From assembly GCF_030818575.1 (NCBI RefSeq), contig NZ_JAUTAL010000001.1, forward strand, positions 2,480,001 to 2,544,000: a stretch of DNA of 64,000 nt, given 5' to 3'. The notes under the pieces were generated by a model. The model searched no databases, was not told the origin of the DNA, and was given only the letters and a program-made list of their open reading frames with translations. Source of the stretch: Chryseobacterium camelliae. Lineage in GTDB: Bacteria; Bacteroidota; Bacteroidia; Flavobacteriales; Weeksellaceae. The position numbers were made by a program, and so were the translations under genes. This document shows positions 18,536-29,511 of this stretch, piece after piece. The first letter of the stretch is position 1. Each line of letters starts with the position of its first letter.

Positions 18536-21508
18536 TTAGAATTTAACATTTAACTGAATACCTACCGTTCTTGCTGTTGGCAGCTGCCCAATTTCCACTC
18601 CCGGTGTAATCTGGCTGTCATTAAGCGTGGCGACTTCCGGATCGAAGAGAGGGAATTTCGTCCACATCCATAAGTTTCTTCCGAACAATGCCAGCGTAAG
18701 GTCTGTGATTTTCAGCTGTTCGGTAACGCTCTTGGGGAAAGAATAGGAAATCCGTGCATCCCTCAGCTTCACAAAAGAAGTATCGAAAGAGTTGGTTTCA
18801 ACGTTGGCTCTCCTGTAGTAATCCGCGTAATAGGTGGACACAGGAATCCCTTTGGTATTCGGGGAATAAGATCCGTCTGCATTCTGCACAACGCCTTCAC
18901 CCACGATCAGGCCACCAGGATTATCCCTTCCGATCAGCGTATGGGTAAGCTTACCCTGTTCGGTCATCTTGTGGTGGGACTGTGAATAGCCAATACCTTT
19001 GTACTGTCCGTCAAATGAAAAACTCAAGGTAAAGTTTTTGTACCTGAATTCGTTCTGGATACCCGCTCTCCATTTCGGATATGCATTACCGATCTTTTTC
19101 GTTTTGGTAGGCTTTGCAGTAAGGCCGTCGCTGCCAAAAACTACCTGCCCGTCCGGCGAATACATGAGCCCGTAACCGTACATATCGCCCAGTGATCCGC
19201 CGACTACCGCATTATAGTACACCACACCTCCTACGCTTCCCATGATGTAAGGCTCGCCCTGAAACTCTTCTGGAAGCGACAGGATCTTATTTCTGTTCAT
19301 GGACCAGTTGGCATTAACGCTCCACGAGAAATTTTTATTTTTAACCGGATAGGTGTTCAAAGTCATTTCAAGTCCGCGGTTCCTGATTTCCCCAGCATTG
19401 ATCACTCTGCTGCTGTATCCTGTTTCCCATAAGGCCGGAATCCTGATGATCTGGTTTTTATTATTATTCTGGTATGCCGTGATGCTATAATTGATCCTGT
19501 TTTTAACAAGGCTGAAATCCATCCCTGCTTCCATATTCGTGAGCATTTCCGGTTTCAGATTCGGATTCGGATATAAGGAGGGAGATTCCACAGAGCCGTT
19601 GAAATTACTGTTGTTGTAGTATTTCACCAACATATAAGGATTGGTATCGTTTCCTACCCTGGACCATGATGCCCTCAGTTTCCAGTAGTTGAAGTTGTTG
19701 GATGCCAAATTGAAAATATCGGAAAGGATAACGGATGTTGCCGCCGAAGGATAGAAATAAGACCTATTTTCCTTAGGAAGCGTACTGCTCCAGTCGTTTC
19801 TGGCAGTTAAGTCCAGGAATACTCTGTTTTTATAGCTGATGTTAACCAATCCGTAAGTACTGTTCACCTGCCGGTCTCCGGGAGCGGCAATTTTATTGAT
19901 ATTTGCAATTCCGTTCGGAAGGGTATAAACTCCGGGTCTCAGCAATCCGTCTGCCATATAATCGCCCATGGTATATTCAAGGTAACGGATGTTTCCCCCT
20001 GCGGAAGCACTGAAATCAAAATCTTTGAACTTATTTTTATAGGTAAACAGGATGTCATTGTTCATATCCATCTGTTTGATATGTTGCTCCCGGTACATTC
20101 CCTGAAGATAGTTTGCAGAGCTCCACGGCCTTCTCTGGGTACGTTCTTCGTTTGTCAGCTCAAGCCCTGACCTCAGCATTACCTCGAAGTTCTTCGTGAA
20201 TTTATAATTAAGGTTTACATTGCCGGTGATGAAGTGCTTATCTACGCCATTCAGCATTTCATAGGCGATGAGGTAAGGATTATCGATATAGGAACTGAAC
20301 GGGTGGATCTGATCGATCTGGTATTTATCTTTTTTCCAGATCGGCGAGTACCAGGCCAGGTCTACGTTCGGGTTCTGGAAAATCATGAAGTAAGAGATGG
20401 ACTGGTTGCTGTACCCCGTAGCCGGAAGGTTATCGCTGGATGTTTTGCTGTAGTTGAATTTCACCCCTACTTTTAGTTTTTCATTCAGCTTATGATCAAA
20501 GGAAAGCGCGGCATTTAGCCTGTCGAATCCGGTGTTGGGCATCATCCATTCATTTTTCAGATAGGTGAGTGAAGTTCTGAATGAAGTATTTTCATTGGAA
20601 CTTTCCAGCGCAACGTTATTGGAAAAGGTAGTTCCGGTCTGCCAGAAGCCTTTAATGTTATCTTTATACGGCCTCCACAGCTGACGTTGAAGGCTCTGAC
20701 CTTCCACGGTAGGATCATATTGAAAGTAAGATTGCCCGGCGAATTTTGGCCCGAATGCACTGCTGGTAGAACCGGTATTGACACCGTCTGCTGAAGCGCC
20801 GTATGAGTAGTAATAGTTTCCGGAGGCATCTTTCTGCATGGTTCCCTGGCCATATTCATACTGATAGTCCGGCCATTTCAGTACCGTATCATAGCTTGAA
20901 TAAGAATTCAATGTAATCTGAATCTTTCCTTTTTTGGTTTTCCCGGATTTCGTAGTGATCATGATAGCTCCGCCAGCTCCCCGGGATCCGTATAATGCGG
21001 CAGCTGTAGAACCTTTCAGTACGGTAACGGATTCTATATCATCAGGGTTGATGGTATTAAGGCCATTTCCATAGTCGATCGGCAAGTCTGCCTTAGAGCC
21101 TGCTCCATAAGCAGAGAAACCGGTCCCGGTAGTGGTTCCGTTCAGCGGAACTCCGTCTACGACAATCAGGGCGTTGTTCTGGTCCATATTCATGGAAATA
21201 TCTCCACGCAGCTTAATCAGCGCACTTCCCAGCGGACCGGCTCCGGCTGTCTGTATTTTCAGTCCGGCCACTTTTCCTTCCAGGGACTGTGCCCAGTTGT
21301 TGTTCTGGGTCCTCAGGATTTCTTCAGAGTTGATCTTTTCAGCTACATATCCCAAAGACTTATCATTCCTTTTGATTCCCAAAGCAGTCACTACTACTTC
21401 ATCAATGTTTTTGATGGTGTCTTTTTTAATTTTTTGCTGAGCCGAAAGATTGACGCTGACCAATCCTAACAGCGATAAAACCAACAGCTTGTGTGTCTCT
21501 TTACGCAT
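18536..21508 (-). CDS. SusC/RagA-family TonB-dependent outer-membrane transporter
   Basis: A 990-residue outer-membrane barrel with signal peptide (LLVLSLLGLVSVNLSAQ), TonB box region IDEVVVTALGIKR (~35-47), plug domain (LRGDISMNMDQNNALIVVDG, GSTAAALYGSRGAGGAIMIT) and C-terminal barrel ending ARTVGIQLNVKF with the terminal Phe. It lacks the N-terminal carboxypeptidase-like domain found in many SusC proteins, so it starts almost directly at the TonB box. It energises uptake of the substrate captured by the SusD lipoprotein encoded 11 bases downstream. A -7 box and an array of 11-bp repeats lie directly upstream, suggesting regulation by a Pho-type response regulator. Confidence 0.92.
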   Translation of the reverse strand: MRKETHKLLVLSLLGLVSVNLSAQQKIKKDTIKNIDEVVVTALGIKRNDKSLGYVAEKINSEEILRTQNNNWAQSLEGKVAGLKIQTAGAGPLGSALIKLRGDISMNMDQNNALIVVDGVPLNGTTTGTGFSAYGAGSKADLPIDYGNGLNTINPDDIESVTVLKGSTAAALYGSRGAGGAIMITTKSGKTKKGKIQITLNSYSSYDTVLKWPDYQYEYGQGTMQKDASGNYYYSYGASADGVNTGSTSSAFGPKFAGQSYFQYDPTVEGQSLQRQLWRPYKDNIKGFWQTGTTFSNNVALESSNENTSFRTSLTYLKNEWMMPNTGFDRLNAALSFDHKLNEKLKVGVKFNYSKTSSDNLPATGYSNQSISYFMIFQNPNVDLAWYSPIWKKDKYQIDQIHPFSSYIDNPYLIAYEMLNGVDKHFITGNVNLNYKFTKNFEVMLRSGLELTNEERTQRRPWSSANYLQGMYREQHIKQMDMNNDILFTYKNKFKDFDFSASAGGNIRYLEYTMGDYMADGLLRPGVYTLPNGIANINKIAAPGDRQVNSTYGLVNISYKNRVFLDLTARNDWSSTLPKENRSYFYPSAATSVILSDIFNLASNNFNYWKLRASWSRVGNDTNPYMLVKYYNNSNFNGSVESPSLYPNPNLKPEMLTNMEAGMDFSLVKNRINYSITAYQNNNKNQIIRIPALWETGYSSRVINAGEIRNRGLEMTLNTYPVKNKNFSWSVNANWSMNRNKILSLPEEFQGEPYIMGSVGGVVYYNAVVGGSLGDMYGYGLMYSPDGQVVFGSDGLTAKPTKTKKIGNAYPKWRAGIQNEFRYKNFTLSFSFDGQYKGIGYSQSHHKMTEQGKLTHTLIGRDNPGGLIVGEGVVQNADGSYSPNTKGIPVSTYYADYYRRANVETNSFDTSFVKLRDARISYSFPKSVTEQLKITDLTLALFGRNLWMWTKFPLFDPEVATLNDSQITPGVEIGQLPTARTVGIQLNVKF

Positions 21509-21524
21509 ATTATTTTTGTTTGCG

Positions 21525-21593
21525 CAAAATTAGAATGACATTATGAGTATGGCTTTAACAGTGTTTTAACATTTATTAAATAATTATTAAACG
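21525..21593 (-). promoter_or_regulatory. Promoter of the SusC operon with Pho-box-like 11-bp repeats
   Basis: On the minus strand TAATTTTG (plus 21525-21532) is a perfect -7 box about 16 bases before the start codon, so the leader is very short. After a 21-base gap four units follow in 11-bp phase, written on the plus strand as TTTAACA (21554), TTTAACA (21565), TTAAATA (21576) and TTAAACG (21587). The first takes the place of the -33 element, as in activator-dependent Pho promoters. The TonB-receptor operon at 25.7 kb has the same geometry. Confidence 0.65.
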
Positions 21594-21766
21594 AAATATG
21601 AATTTATCTTTAACATATATGTATACTGCTTTGATTGACTTCATGTTAAAATAATTAAGTATTTTTAATATAAAATATTTAAAATTTTAATTTACATCAC
21701 ATACACCTGACATTTCATTAAGCATTAATCTTCTATAATCATGGTATGCAATACATTACCGATCAT

Positions 21767-21798
21767 AAAAAAATCCTGTTTCTTTTCAGAAACAGGAT
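21767..21798 (-). terminator. Terminator of the TonB receptor-GDPD operon
   Basis: TCCTGTTTC pairs with GAAACAGGA, and on the minus strand the stem runs into seven T. It lies ~20 bases after the GDPD stop. The stretch 21594-21766 holds only A+T-rich DNA without a recognisable element. Confidence 0.88.
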
Positions 21799-21819
21799 AG
21801 ATACAATATGAACTTAATT

Positions 21820-22566
21820 TTATTTATTCTTTAGTTGATCAGGAATGTTGGTCGTCACAAATTTAATTCCCTGACTTTTAAGCTGCTGGTAAATTGCTGG
21901 GTCATTAACAGTCCATGCATTGGTAATCAGTCCCAGCGCATTAGCCTCAGCAATCCAGGTTGGATTTTTTGCAAAAACGCTGTAGTGGTAATCTAAACCA
22001 TCCAGTCCTTCCTCTTTGATCTGTTTAGGAGAAAGCTCACCGTTCAGATACTGAACTTTAAATTTCGGTTCGATTTTCTTGATTTCCTTACAGATATTCA
22101 GGCTGAATGAAATAAACTGACTCTGATTTTCCAGCTTCATATCCTTCACCATTTCGATGGTTTTTCTTACCAGTTCATCTTCCAGTGCCTTAGTCTTCGC
22201 AGGTTTGATTTCAATGATCAGCTGCAAGGCTTTATCCTTCTTTCCTTGTTTAAGGTAGCTTTTTAAGGTAGGAAACTTTTCACCATTGGACAGGTTCTGT
22301 TCTTCAAGCTGTTTGAAGTCTGTTTCTGAAATTTCCATTTTCCCGTGATGATCATCATGGTTTATTACCAGCACACCGTCTTTGGTCATGTGCACATCGA
22401 ATTCAGAGCCGTAAATCTTTAACTGCTGTGCATTCTGCAGTGACTTCAATGAGTTTTCCGTTGTAGGGGGCTGGGTCTGCCAATACCCTCTGTGGGCAAT
22501 AATCTGAGTCTGTGCGTTCATTAGGACTGTACTTAACAGGGTGATACCTAAAATAAAATTCTTCAT
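21820..22566 (-). CDS. Exported glycerophosphodiester phosphodiesterase
   Basis: This 248-residue enzyme splits glycerophosphodiesters from phospholipid headgroups into glycerol-3-phosphate and an alcohol. A signal peptide (FILGITLLSTVLMNAQ) places it in the periplasm. The GDPD signature is complete: IIAHRGY (~22-28), PTTENS (~36), E-x-D-x-H in SEFDVHMTKDG (~55), the NHDDHHG His pair region (~68) and IIEIKPAK (~118). The length fits the short periplasmic GDPD family. It is separated by 64 bases from the upstream TonB receptor in the same direction and ends at a strong terminator, so it is probably co-transcribed and supplies glycerol phosphate or phosphate from lipid debris. Confidence 0.93.
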   Translation of the reverse strand: MKNFILGITLLSTVLMNAQTQIIAHRGYWQTQPPTTENSLKSLQNAQQLKIYGSEFDVHMTKDGVLVINHDDHHGKMEISETDFKQLEEQNLSNGEKFPTLKSYLKQGKKDKALQLIIEIKPAKTKALEDELVRKTIEMVKDMKLENQSQFISFSLNICKEIKKIEPKFKVQYLNGELSPKQIKEEGLDGLDYHYSVFAKNPTWIAEANALGLITNAWTVNDPAIYQQLKSQGIKFVTTNIPDQLKNK

Positions 22567-22630
22567 AATACAAAATTAAACAATTAAAAACCGTAAGCCA
22601 TTGGAGGCATTGTGAAAATTACATTAAATT

Positions 22631-25600
22631 TTAAAAGGTATATTTGGCTCCCAGCTGGATCTGGTATGGGTTTCCGCTTAAAGGAGCCAGACCACTGGTA
22701 TTCAGATTATACTTAAATTGTTTCGCCGAAGCATCAAATCCTGCAATTCTGTACAGCGACATATTTCCGTATGATTTATTGACTCCCCATTCTTTATTCA
22801 GAAGGTTGGCTACGTTGAAAATATCTACAGAAAGCTCAAAGCCGCCGATTTTCTCAAACTTGATTTTTTTAGCGATACGAACATCCCAAACTCCGTAGAA
22901 TCCGTTCTTCCCTCCGTTACGCTCAGCAATTTTATTGTTATAATCGGTAATGTAATTCTTTAAGGCTTTGCCTACCTCAGGATTATCCAGCAAGGTCTGG
23001 GTAAGGTTAGGGAAAATGTAAGCCAGGTCGTTTGAATCCACGAAATCCCCGTTAACGTTTCCTCCTGCAGTAAGAGAAAAACGCGTGCCTCCGATTCCTG
23101 AATACCGTACTCCTATCGTGAAGCCTGCAAAAGTCGGTGAGTTCCCGTATAACACTACTTTATTACGGAACTGATTGTCCGAATAGGTCATTTTCAGGTT
23201 TCTAGGATCGCTTTCTATCATGGTAAACAAAGTGGCGGAATTGGCTACGTTTCCGTTATAGGATGTATTGTCCCTGATATCGGACCAGGTATAACTCATC
23301 GTTATTTCACCATCTTTGAAGTAGCGGTAACTTGTATCCAGCACAAAGGAGAACTGATTCACTTTACCGTCGCTTACCAGCTCAAGTACACGTCCGAAGT
23401 TTTGGTTGATCCTGCCCGCCTTCCAGTTCACGGTACCGTTGGCATTAACGGTGCTTAAAGGAACAAATACCCCTCTTCCTCCTTCATTATCCAGGGTAAA
23501 GTATGGGTTGGCCACCATATTCCTGTCATAATAGAAATAGTTGTTTCTTCCCAATGCCGCATACCCTGCAATTCCGGCCCTCCATCTTTCGTTAAAGAAA
23601 TGCGTATAAGAAATGTTGGCTTTATAAACCAATGGGATCTTAGCGTCTTTTCCGGTATAGTTAATCGTCGGTAACTGATATTGCGATAGTGAAGGAACCG
23701 TACTGTAATCATTCCTGTAACTTACAAAATCGGGAGTGAGGCCTATGGCGGTTGGATTAACATCTACCGTGGCCAAATGCCTGCCATCGAAAACCAGGTT
23801 GTTGATAATCATATAATTGTTGATATCCGAAGAGAATATCCCTGCTCCGAACCTCAGGAAATCTTTATTGCCTTCGTTGATGTTCCAGTCAAACTGAAAT
23901 CTAGGCTGGATAATGAATGAACGGATCTGGTTGTCTGTACGTATTCCCATTTCATCATAGAGCTTTTGGTTGAATTCCGCTTTAGGATAACCTCCGTAAT
24001 CGAATCTCAGACCGGCCATTAAATCAAGCCCTCTCGCTATTTTTGTCTGAATCTGTCCGTAAACACCCAGGTTCCAAATCCCTGATTTTACTGACGGATC
24101 TTCTACCAGAGGAACTTCACGGTAAAACCTGTATGGAGTAAGATTGTTAAAATTATCTGTTCCTAAAAACTGGAACCTTCCGTTCACCTCACTTCCGTAA
24201 ACCGATTTTGCATGTGTATACATCATGTCTACACCAAAGGTGTATTTGATCTTGTCTGTGTTATAATAAAGGTTATCTACAATCTGGAATACGTTGTTCC
24301 TGAAATTTTCCTGGCCAAAGCGGTGTCCTCCGATCTGAATATTGGTCGTAAGATTAGTTCCGTCAATCGTAGAAGGTACCCTTTCAACAATGGCCCTGGG
24401 AACAGGATGACCAAGCTGGTCATTTTGGTAGCTGTCCTGGAACGTATACAGGTACTGACCTTTCAGTTCGTTGGTCAGGTTAGGCTTCAGATTAGAACGT
24501 AAGGTCAAGAGCAAACTGTTATCGAGGTTCCTGTCGTTTCCATAGGATTCAAAAAAGTTAATGGCTGTATTGTCCACAAGGCCATTCTTATTCAGGTCAT
24601 ATGTAAAGTTATCTCTCAGGGTAAGCAAATGTTTTGGGCTGATCTGCCAGTCAAGGCGTAAAAATCCGGCATCGGAATTCCTTACTTTATCAAAAGTCCC
24701 GAACTGCGGAGAACTTCCCACACCATATTTGGCTCTTGCTATATTCAGGATATTGTTCAGGGTTTCATTGGTTACATTAAACCTTAAAGCATCCTCTTTT
24801 GTCTGTACATCCGCAATGATCAGCGGTCTGGAGTCCAGTTGATGATCCCAGGCAGCGAAAAAATGCAGTTTATTTTTAATGATCGGGCCACCGAGTGAAA
24901 ACCCGAACTGAGAAGTGGAAAAGTCATTGGTCCTTACGTTCCCTCTGATGTCATATTTGCTGGACAGCCATCCTGTCCTCAGGTATTCCCAGGCACTTCC
25001 TGAAAACGTATTGGTTCCGGATTTCGTTACCGCACTGATCGTTCCTCCTCCGCTTCTTCCTAATGTTACATCATATTGGTTGGTCACAATTTTAAATTCC
25101 CTTACAGCTTCTATGGAAATTGAATAGGGTGCACCGCTACGGCTTGTAGTGGAACCTGCAGAAGTTGGATTCTTGGCAGTCATCCCATCGATGGTAAAGT
25201 TGGTGGAAGAGCCCAGCTGACCGGATAAATTCCCGCCTTTTCCGCTTAAAGGTGACAGTTCGGTAAGGCTGGTAAAGTTTCTTCCGTTAACCGGCAGGAT
25301 CGCTATATTCTTAGCAGTAACCGCCGTAGCCGCTCCGAGGTTGCCTATTTTATTTTTGAGGTTACCGGAAATAACCACTTCTTCAATGGCTTTTTCATTT
25401 CCAAGGTTCATATCCACGGTTACCTGGTCGCCTAAGTTAAGCATGTAGCCTTCTTTCTTGTCATCGTTAACTATAACCGTATAAGGCCCTCCCAAAGGAA
25501 TTTCTTTAAATATATACTCCCCTTTTGAATTGGTTTCGGTCTCTGTCCGGAAACCGGTAGATTCATTGATGATAGTAACCTTAACTTTATCCTGCGCTTT

Positions 25601-25717
25601 ATTATTGACGCCGGTGACCTTCCCAACGATAGCCGCCTGGGTAGTCTGTGCATAACTCAGTGTGCCCAGGCCCAAAAACAACAATCCCAATACAATCTTT
25701 ACTTTTCTCATATTCAA
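22631..25717 (-). CDS. Oar-like TonB-dependent receptor with N-terminal carboxypeptidase regulatory-like domain
   Basis: The 1028-residue outer-membrane receptor has a signal peptide (VKIVLGLLFLGLGTLSYAQ), a carboxypeptidase regulatory-like domain (~25-105: GKVTGVNNKAQDKVKVTI, GEYIFKEIPLGGPYTVIV), a plug (VEEVVISGN-type stretch EEVVISGNL, then LPVNGRNFTSLTELSPLSG) and a long barrel ending in ...YQIQLGAKYTF. The layout and the NGRNF/GGTISAVTKSGTN motifs match Oar-type receptors. A second ATG six bases downstream (25711) gives MRKVKIV and is an equally good start. Its promoter carries the same 11-bp repeats as the SusC operon, and GDPD follows, so uptake of a phosphate-containing ligand is a fair guess. 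The ligand itself is not known. Confidence 0.9.
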   Translation of the reverse strand: MNMRKVKIVLGLLFLGLGTLSYAQTTQAAIVGKVTGVNNKAQDKVKVTIINESTGFRTETETNSKGEYIFKEIPLGGPYTVIVNDDKKEGYMLNLGDQVTVDMNLGNEKAIEEVVISGNLKNKIGNLGAATAVTAKNIAILPVNGRNFTSLTELSPLSGKGGNLSGQLGSSTNFTIDGMTAKNPTSAGSTTSRSGAPYSISIEAVREFKIVTNQYDVTLGRSGGGTISAVTKSGTNTFSGSAWEYLRTGWLSSKYDIRGNVRTNDFSTSQFGFSLGGPIIKNKLHFFAAWDHQLDSRPLIIADVQTKEDALRFNVTNETLNNILNIARAKYGVGSSPQFGTFDKVRNSDAGFLRLDWQISPKHLLTLRDNFTYDLNKNGLVDNTAINFFESYGNDRNLDNSLLLTLRSNLKPNLTNELKGQYLYTFQDSYQNDQLGHPVPRAIVERVPSTIDGTNLTTNIQIGGHRFGQENFRNNVFQIVDNLYYNTDKIKYTFGVDMMYTHAKSVYGSEVNGRFQFLGTDNFNNLTPYRFYREVPLVEDPSVKSGIWNLGVYGQIQTKIARGLDLMAGLRFDYGGYPKAEFNQKLYDEMGIRTDNQIRSFIIQPRFQFDWNINEGNKDFLRFGAGIFSSDINNYMIINNLVFDGRHLATVDVNPTAIGLTPDFVSYRNDYSTVPSLSQYQLPTINYTGKDAKIPLVYKANISYTHFFNERWRAGIAGYAALGRNNYFYYDRNMVANPYFTLDNEGGRGVFVPLSTVNANGTVNWKAGRINQNFGRVLELVSDGKVNQFSFVLDTSYRYFKDGEITMSYTWSDIRDNTSYNGNVANSATLFTMIESDPRNLKMTYSDNQFRNKVVLYGNSPTFAGFTIGVRYSGIGGTRFSLTAGGNVNGDFVDSNDLAYIFPNLTQTLLDNPEVGKALKNYITDYNNKIAERNGGKNGFYGVWDVRIAKKIKFEKIGGFELSVDIFNVANLLNKEWGVNKSYGNMSLYRIAGFDASAKQFKYNLNTSGLAPLSGNPYQIQLGAKYTF

Positions 25718-25731
25718 AAATTAACTGAGTG

Positions 25732-25800
25732 CAAAGCTATGACAGTATTCAAGGCTCCTGTTTAAGGGAATTTTAACATTTCTTCAATTAAATTATAACA
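25732..25800 (-). promoter_or_regulatory. Promoter of the TonB receptor-GDPD operon with Pho-box-like 11-bp repeats
   Basis: On the minus strand TAGCTTTG (plus 25732-25739) is a -7 box 15-21 bases before the possible start codons. After a gap of exactly 21 bases come units at 11-bp steps, plus-strand TTTAAGG (25761), TTTAACA (25772), TTCAATT (25783) and TATAACA (25794). Spacing and phase equal those of the SusC promoter. Confidence 0.62.
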
Positions 25801-25926
25801 GGATGTTAAATAATTTTGAACACCTATTTTTATTCTGAACAAAATCAAATCATTAGTCAATGTTACAAGATTTTAATTTTATGAGATTATTTAATTCCCT
25901 TATTTTTTAAATGGAATTACTTTAAT

Positions 25927-25934
25927 TATTTTTG
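25927..25934 (+). promoter_or_regulatory. Possible -7 promoter element of ligA
   Basis: TATTTTTG fits TAnnTTTG and lies 18 bases before the ligA ATG at 25953. A T-rich stretch stands at the -33 position but no clean TTTG. Confidence 0.4.
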
Positions 25935-25952
25935 CTCAAAAGATAGAACGTA

Positions 25953-27963
<2,011 letters not shown>

Positions 27964-28000
27964 ACTGTACTGAAAATAAGCATTAAAATATATATCTATG

Positions 28001-28030
28001 AAGACTGTCCTTTACCGGACAGTCTTTTTT
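28001..28030 (+). terminator. Terminator of ligA
   Basis: AAGACTGTCC...GGACAGTCTT followed by a T tract, 38 bases after the ligA stop. Confidence 0.9.
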
Positions 28031-28101
28031 CAATATAACTGTAATCATATTTACAAGGTAAAATTTTATTGTATCTTGAAGAAGCTTAATGAAGTTATGT
28101 T

Positions 28102-28746
28102 ATGAAAATCTTACCGGAACATTCTGTTGAAAATGAACTGCTGCTGATCTTTATTTCTGTTTTATTGGGCCTGCTGATTGGTGCAGAGCGCGAGTACCGC
28201 AATAAATCGGCCGGGCTGCGTACTTTTATCCTGGTTTGCTTCGGTGCCTGTCTGTTTACCATTCTTTCCGTAGTGATCGGTGTGGATGATCCGGACCGGA
28301 TTGCCGCCAATATCATCACCGGAATCGGATTCCTGGGCGCGGGTGTTATTTTCAAAGGGGACAATAAAATAGACGGCATTACAACCGCAACCACGATCTG
28401 GGCGACCGCTTCCATTGGTATGGCTGTAGGTGCAGGTCATATTTACATTGCGCTGTTAGGGACTTTACTGGTCCTTTTGGTATTGAGCATGCTGACCTAC
28501 ATGGAGAAGCTCATCGATAAAAACCATAAGATTACTGAATACAGGATCACCGTATCGCATCCGGAAGACCTTCGGTATTGTGAACAGGTTTTTGAACATC
28601 ATCATCTAAAGGCCAGCATTTCAAAACAAAAATACTCACATGGAACGTTCAGTATAACATGGATCATTACCGGCAAAAAGAGAAGCCATGAGTTGTTGAT
28701 AAAAGTACTGAAGAACAACAGCAGAATCATCAGTTATGAATTCTAA
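28102..28746 (+). CDS. MgtC/SapB-family membrane protein
   Basis: The 214-residue protein has four to five membrane helices in its first ~130 residues with the MgtC/SapB signature: GLLIGAEREYRNKSAGLRT (~18-36), ANIITGIGFLGAGVIFK (~70-87) and GITTATTIWATASIGMAVG (~93-112). A ~70-residue soluble tail of ACT-like character follows (EYRITVSHPEDLRYCEQVFE). In pathogens MgtC supports survival at low magnesium and in macrophages and influences ATP synthase; in environmental bacteria the role is unclear. It follows ligA behind a terminator and is transcribed alone. Confidence 0.88.
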   Translation: MKILPEHSVENELLLIFISVLLGLLIGAEREYRNKSAGLRTFILVCFGACLFTILSVVIGVDDPDRIAANIITGIGFLGAGVIFKGDNKIDGITTATTIWATASIGMAVGAGHIYIALLGTLLVLLVLSMLTYMEKLIDKNHKITEYRITVSHPEDLRYCEQVFEHHHLKASISKQKYSHGTFSITWIITGKKRSHELLIKVLKNNSRIISYEF

Positions 28747-28772
28747 AAAAAAGCAGAATCCTCGGCTTCTGT
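28745..28772 (-). terminator. Terminator between mgtC-like and nlpE-like genes
   Basis: GCAGAA...TTCTGT stem, with eight A/T on the side that serves the minus-strand lipoprotein gene. It overlaps the end of the mgtC-like gene and may also work weakly for it. Confidence 0.65.
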
Positions 28773-28783
28773 TTGCTATATGA

Positions 28784-29269
28784 CTATTGTTTTTTCTTGA
28801 ATATATAGAGATCTTTATTGGGTCCCTCGATCGGTTGTCCGTTCATATCCAGCTGGGTAAGGGTATTATTACCGACTTTATATTTGTAATGGGCAGTATT
28901 TCCTTTCAGCTCAAGGACGCCGGTTGCTGCATTCAACATATATTTTCCCTGATCTTCATTTTTGGATTTTCTTTCCAGGTATTCTTCCTGAAGGTGGAAA
29001 CTGTTATCTTTTTTAAGAGTAAGAGTAGTCTGAATCCCCGGGCAATCAGCACAAGGTACAACCGCTTCGTAGGTGCCATACCAGTCGGCATTGACTTTTT
29101 CAGCCTGTGAATGAACAGGTGTAGTGGCAGAGGAGGAATCTACAGGACTCTGGATCGCCATCGGATCTGTTTTCAGGTTTGTGGAAGATACTTCCTGCTG
29201 TTTTTCTTTGGAACATGAACCAAGAGCAACCAGTGCTGCGATCGCCATGACCTGAATCTGATGTTTCAT
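28784..29269 (-). CDS. NlpE-like (copper resistance / envelope stress) lipoprotein
   Basis: The 161-residue protein begins with a lipoprotein leader ending LGSCSK (Cys near residue 19), then a Ser/Thr-rich linker of ~40 residues. The NlpE N-terminal domain follows with the family signature WYGTYEAVVPCADCPGIQT (~64-82), including the paired cysteines of PCADC, and the strand pattern TLTLKKDNSFHLQEEYLE. In Escherichia coli NlpE signals surface contact and copper stress to the Cpx system; Bacteroidota have no Cpx, so only an outer-membrane sensor or metal-related role can be suggested. It stands alone between convergent and divergent neighbours. Confidence 0.85.
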   Translation of the reverse strand: MKHQIQVMAIAALVALGSCSKEKQQEVSSTNLKTDPMAIQSPVDSSSATTPVHSQAEKVNADWYGTYEAVVPCADCPGIQTTLTLKKDNSFHLQEEYLERKSKNEDQGKYMLNAATGVLELKGNTAHYKYKVGNNTLTQLDMNGQPIEGPNKDLYIFKKKQ

Positions 29270-29392
29270 AACAATAATTTTAGGTGGTGCTTGTAATAAT
29301 GAACAAAAATTAAGCCGCTGTGAGGTTCAATTGCTTCTAGGAAAATTGACCATTTGGAAATTCGAAAATCTATCACACCAATACCCATCGCT

Positions 29393-29434
29393 ATCAATCA
29401 TCAATCATCAATCATCAATCATCAATCATAATTC
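29393..29434 (+). repeat. Heptamer microsatellite (ATCAATC) x5 plus a degenerate unit
   Basis: Five perfect tandem copies of ATCAATC fill 29393-29427 and a changed unit ATAATTC follows. The tract is ~80 bases upstream of the S46 peptidase start, in the intergenic gap to the NlpE-like gene. Confidence 0.9.
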
Positions 29435-29511
29435 ATCACCCATTCCCATAACTTTCCCCTCTCCTGCCCCCAATTCACCTTTTCTTTGTAAATTAGGGCA
29501 AAATTTTGATT

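Noticed and set aside
29393..29434. Tandem ATCAATC units as a CRISPR array
   Set aside because: Units are 7 bp and directly adjacent, with no spacers and no cas genes; it is a microsatellite.
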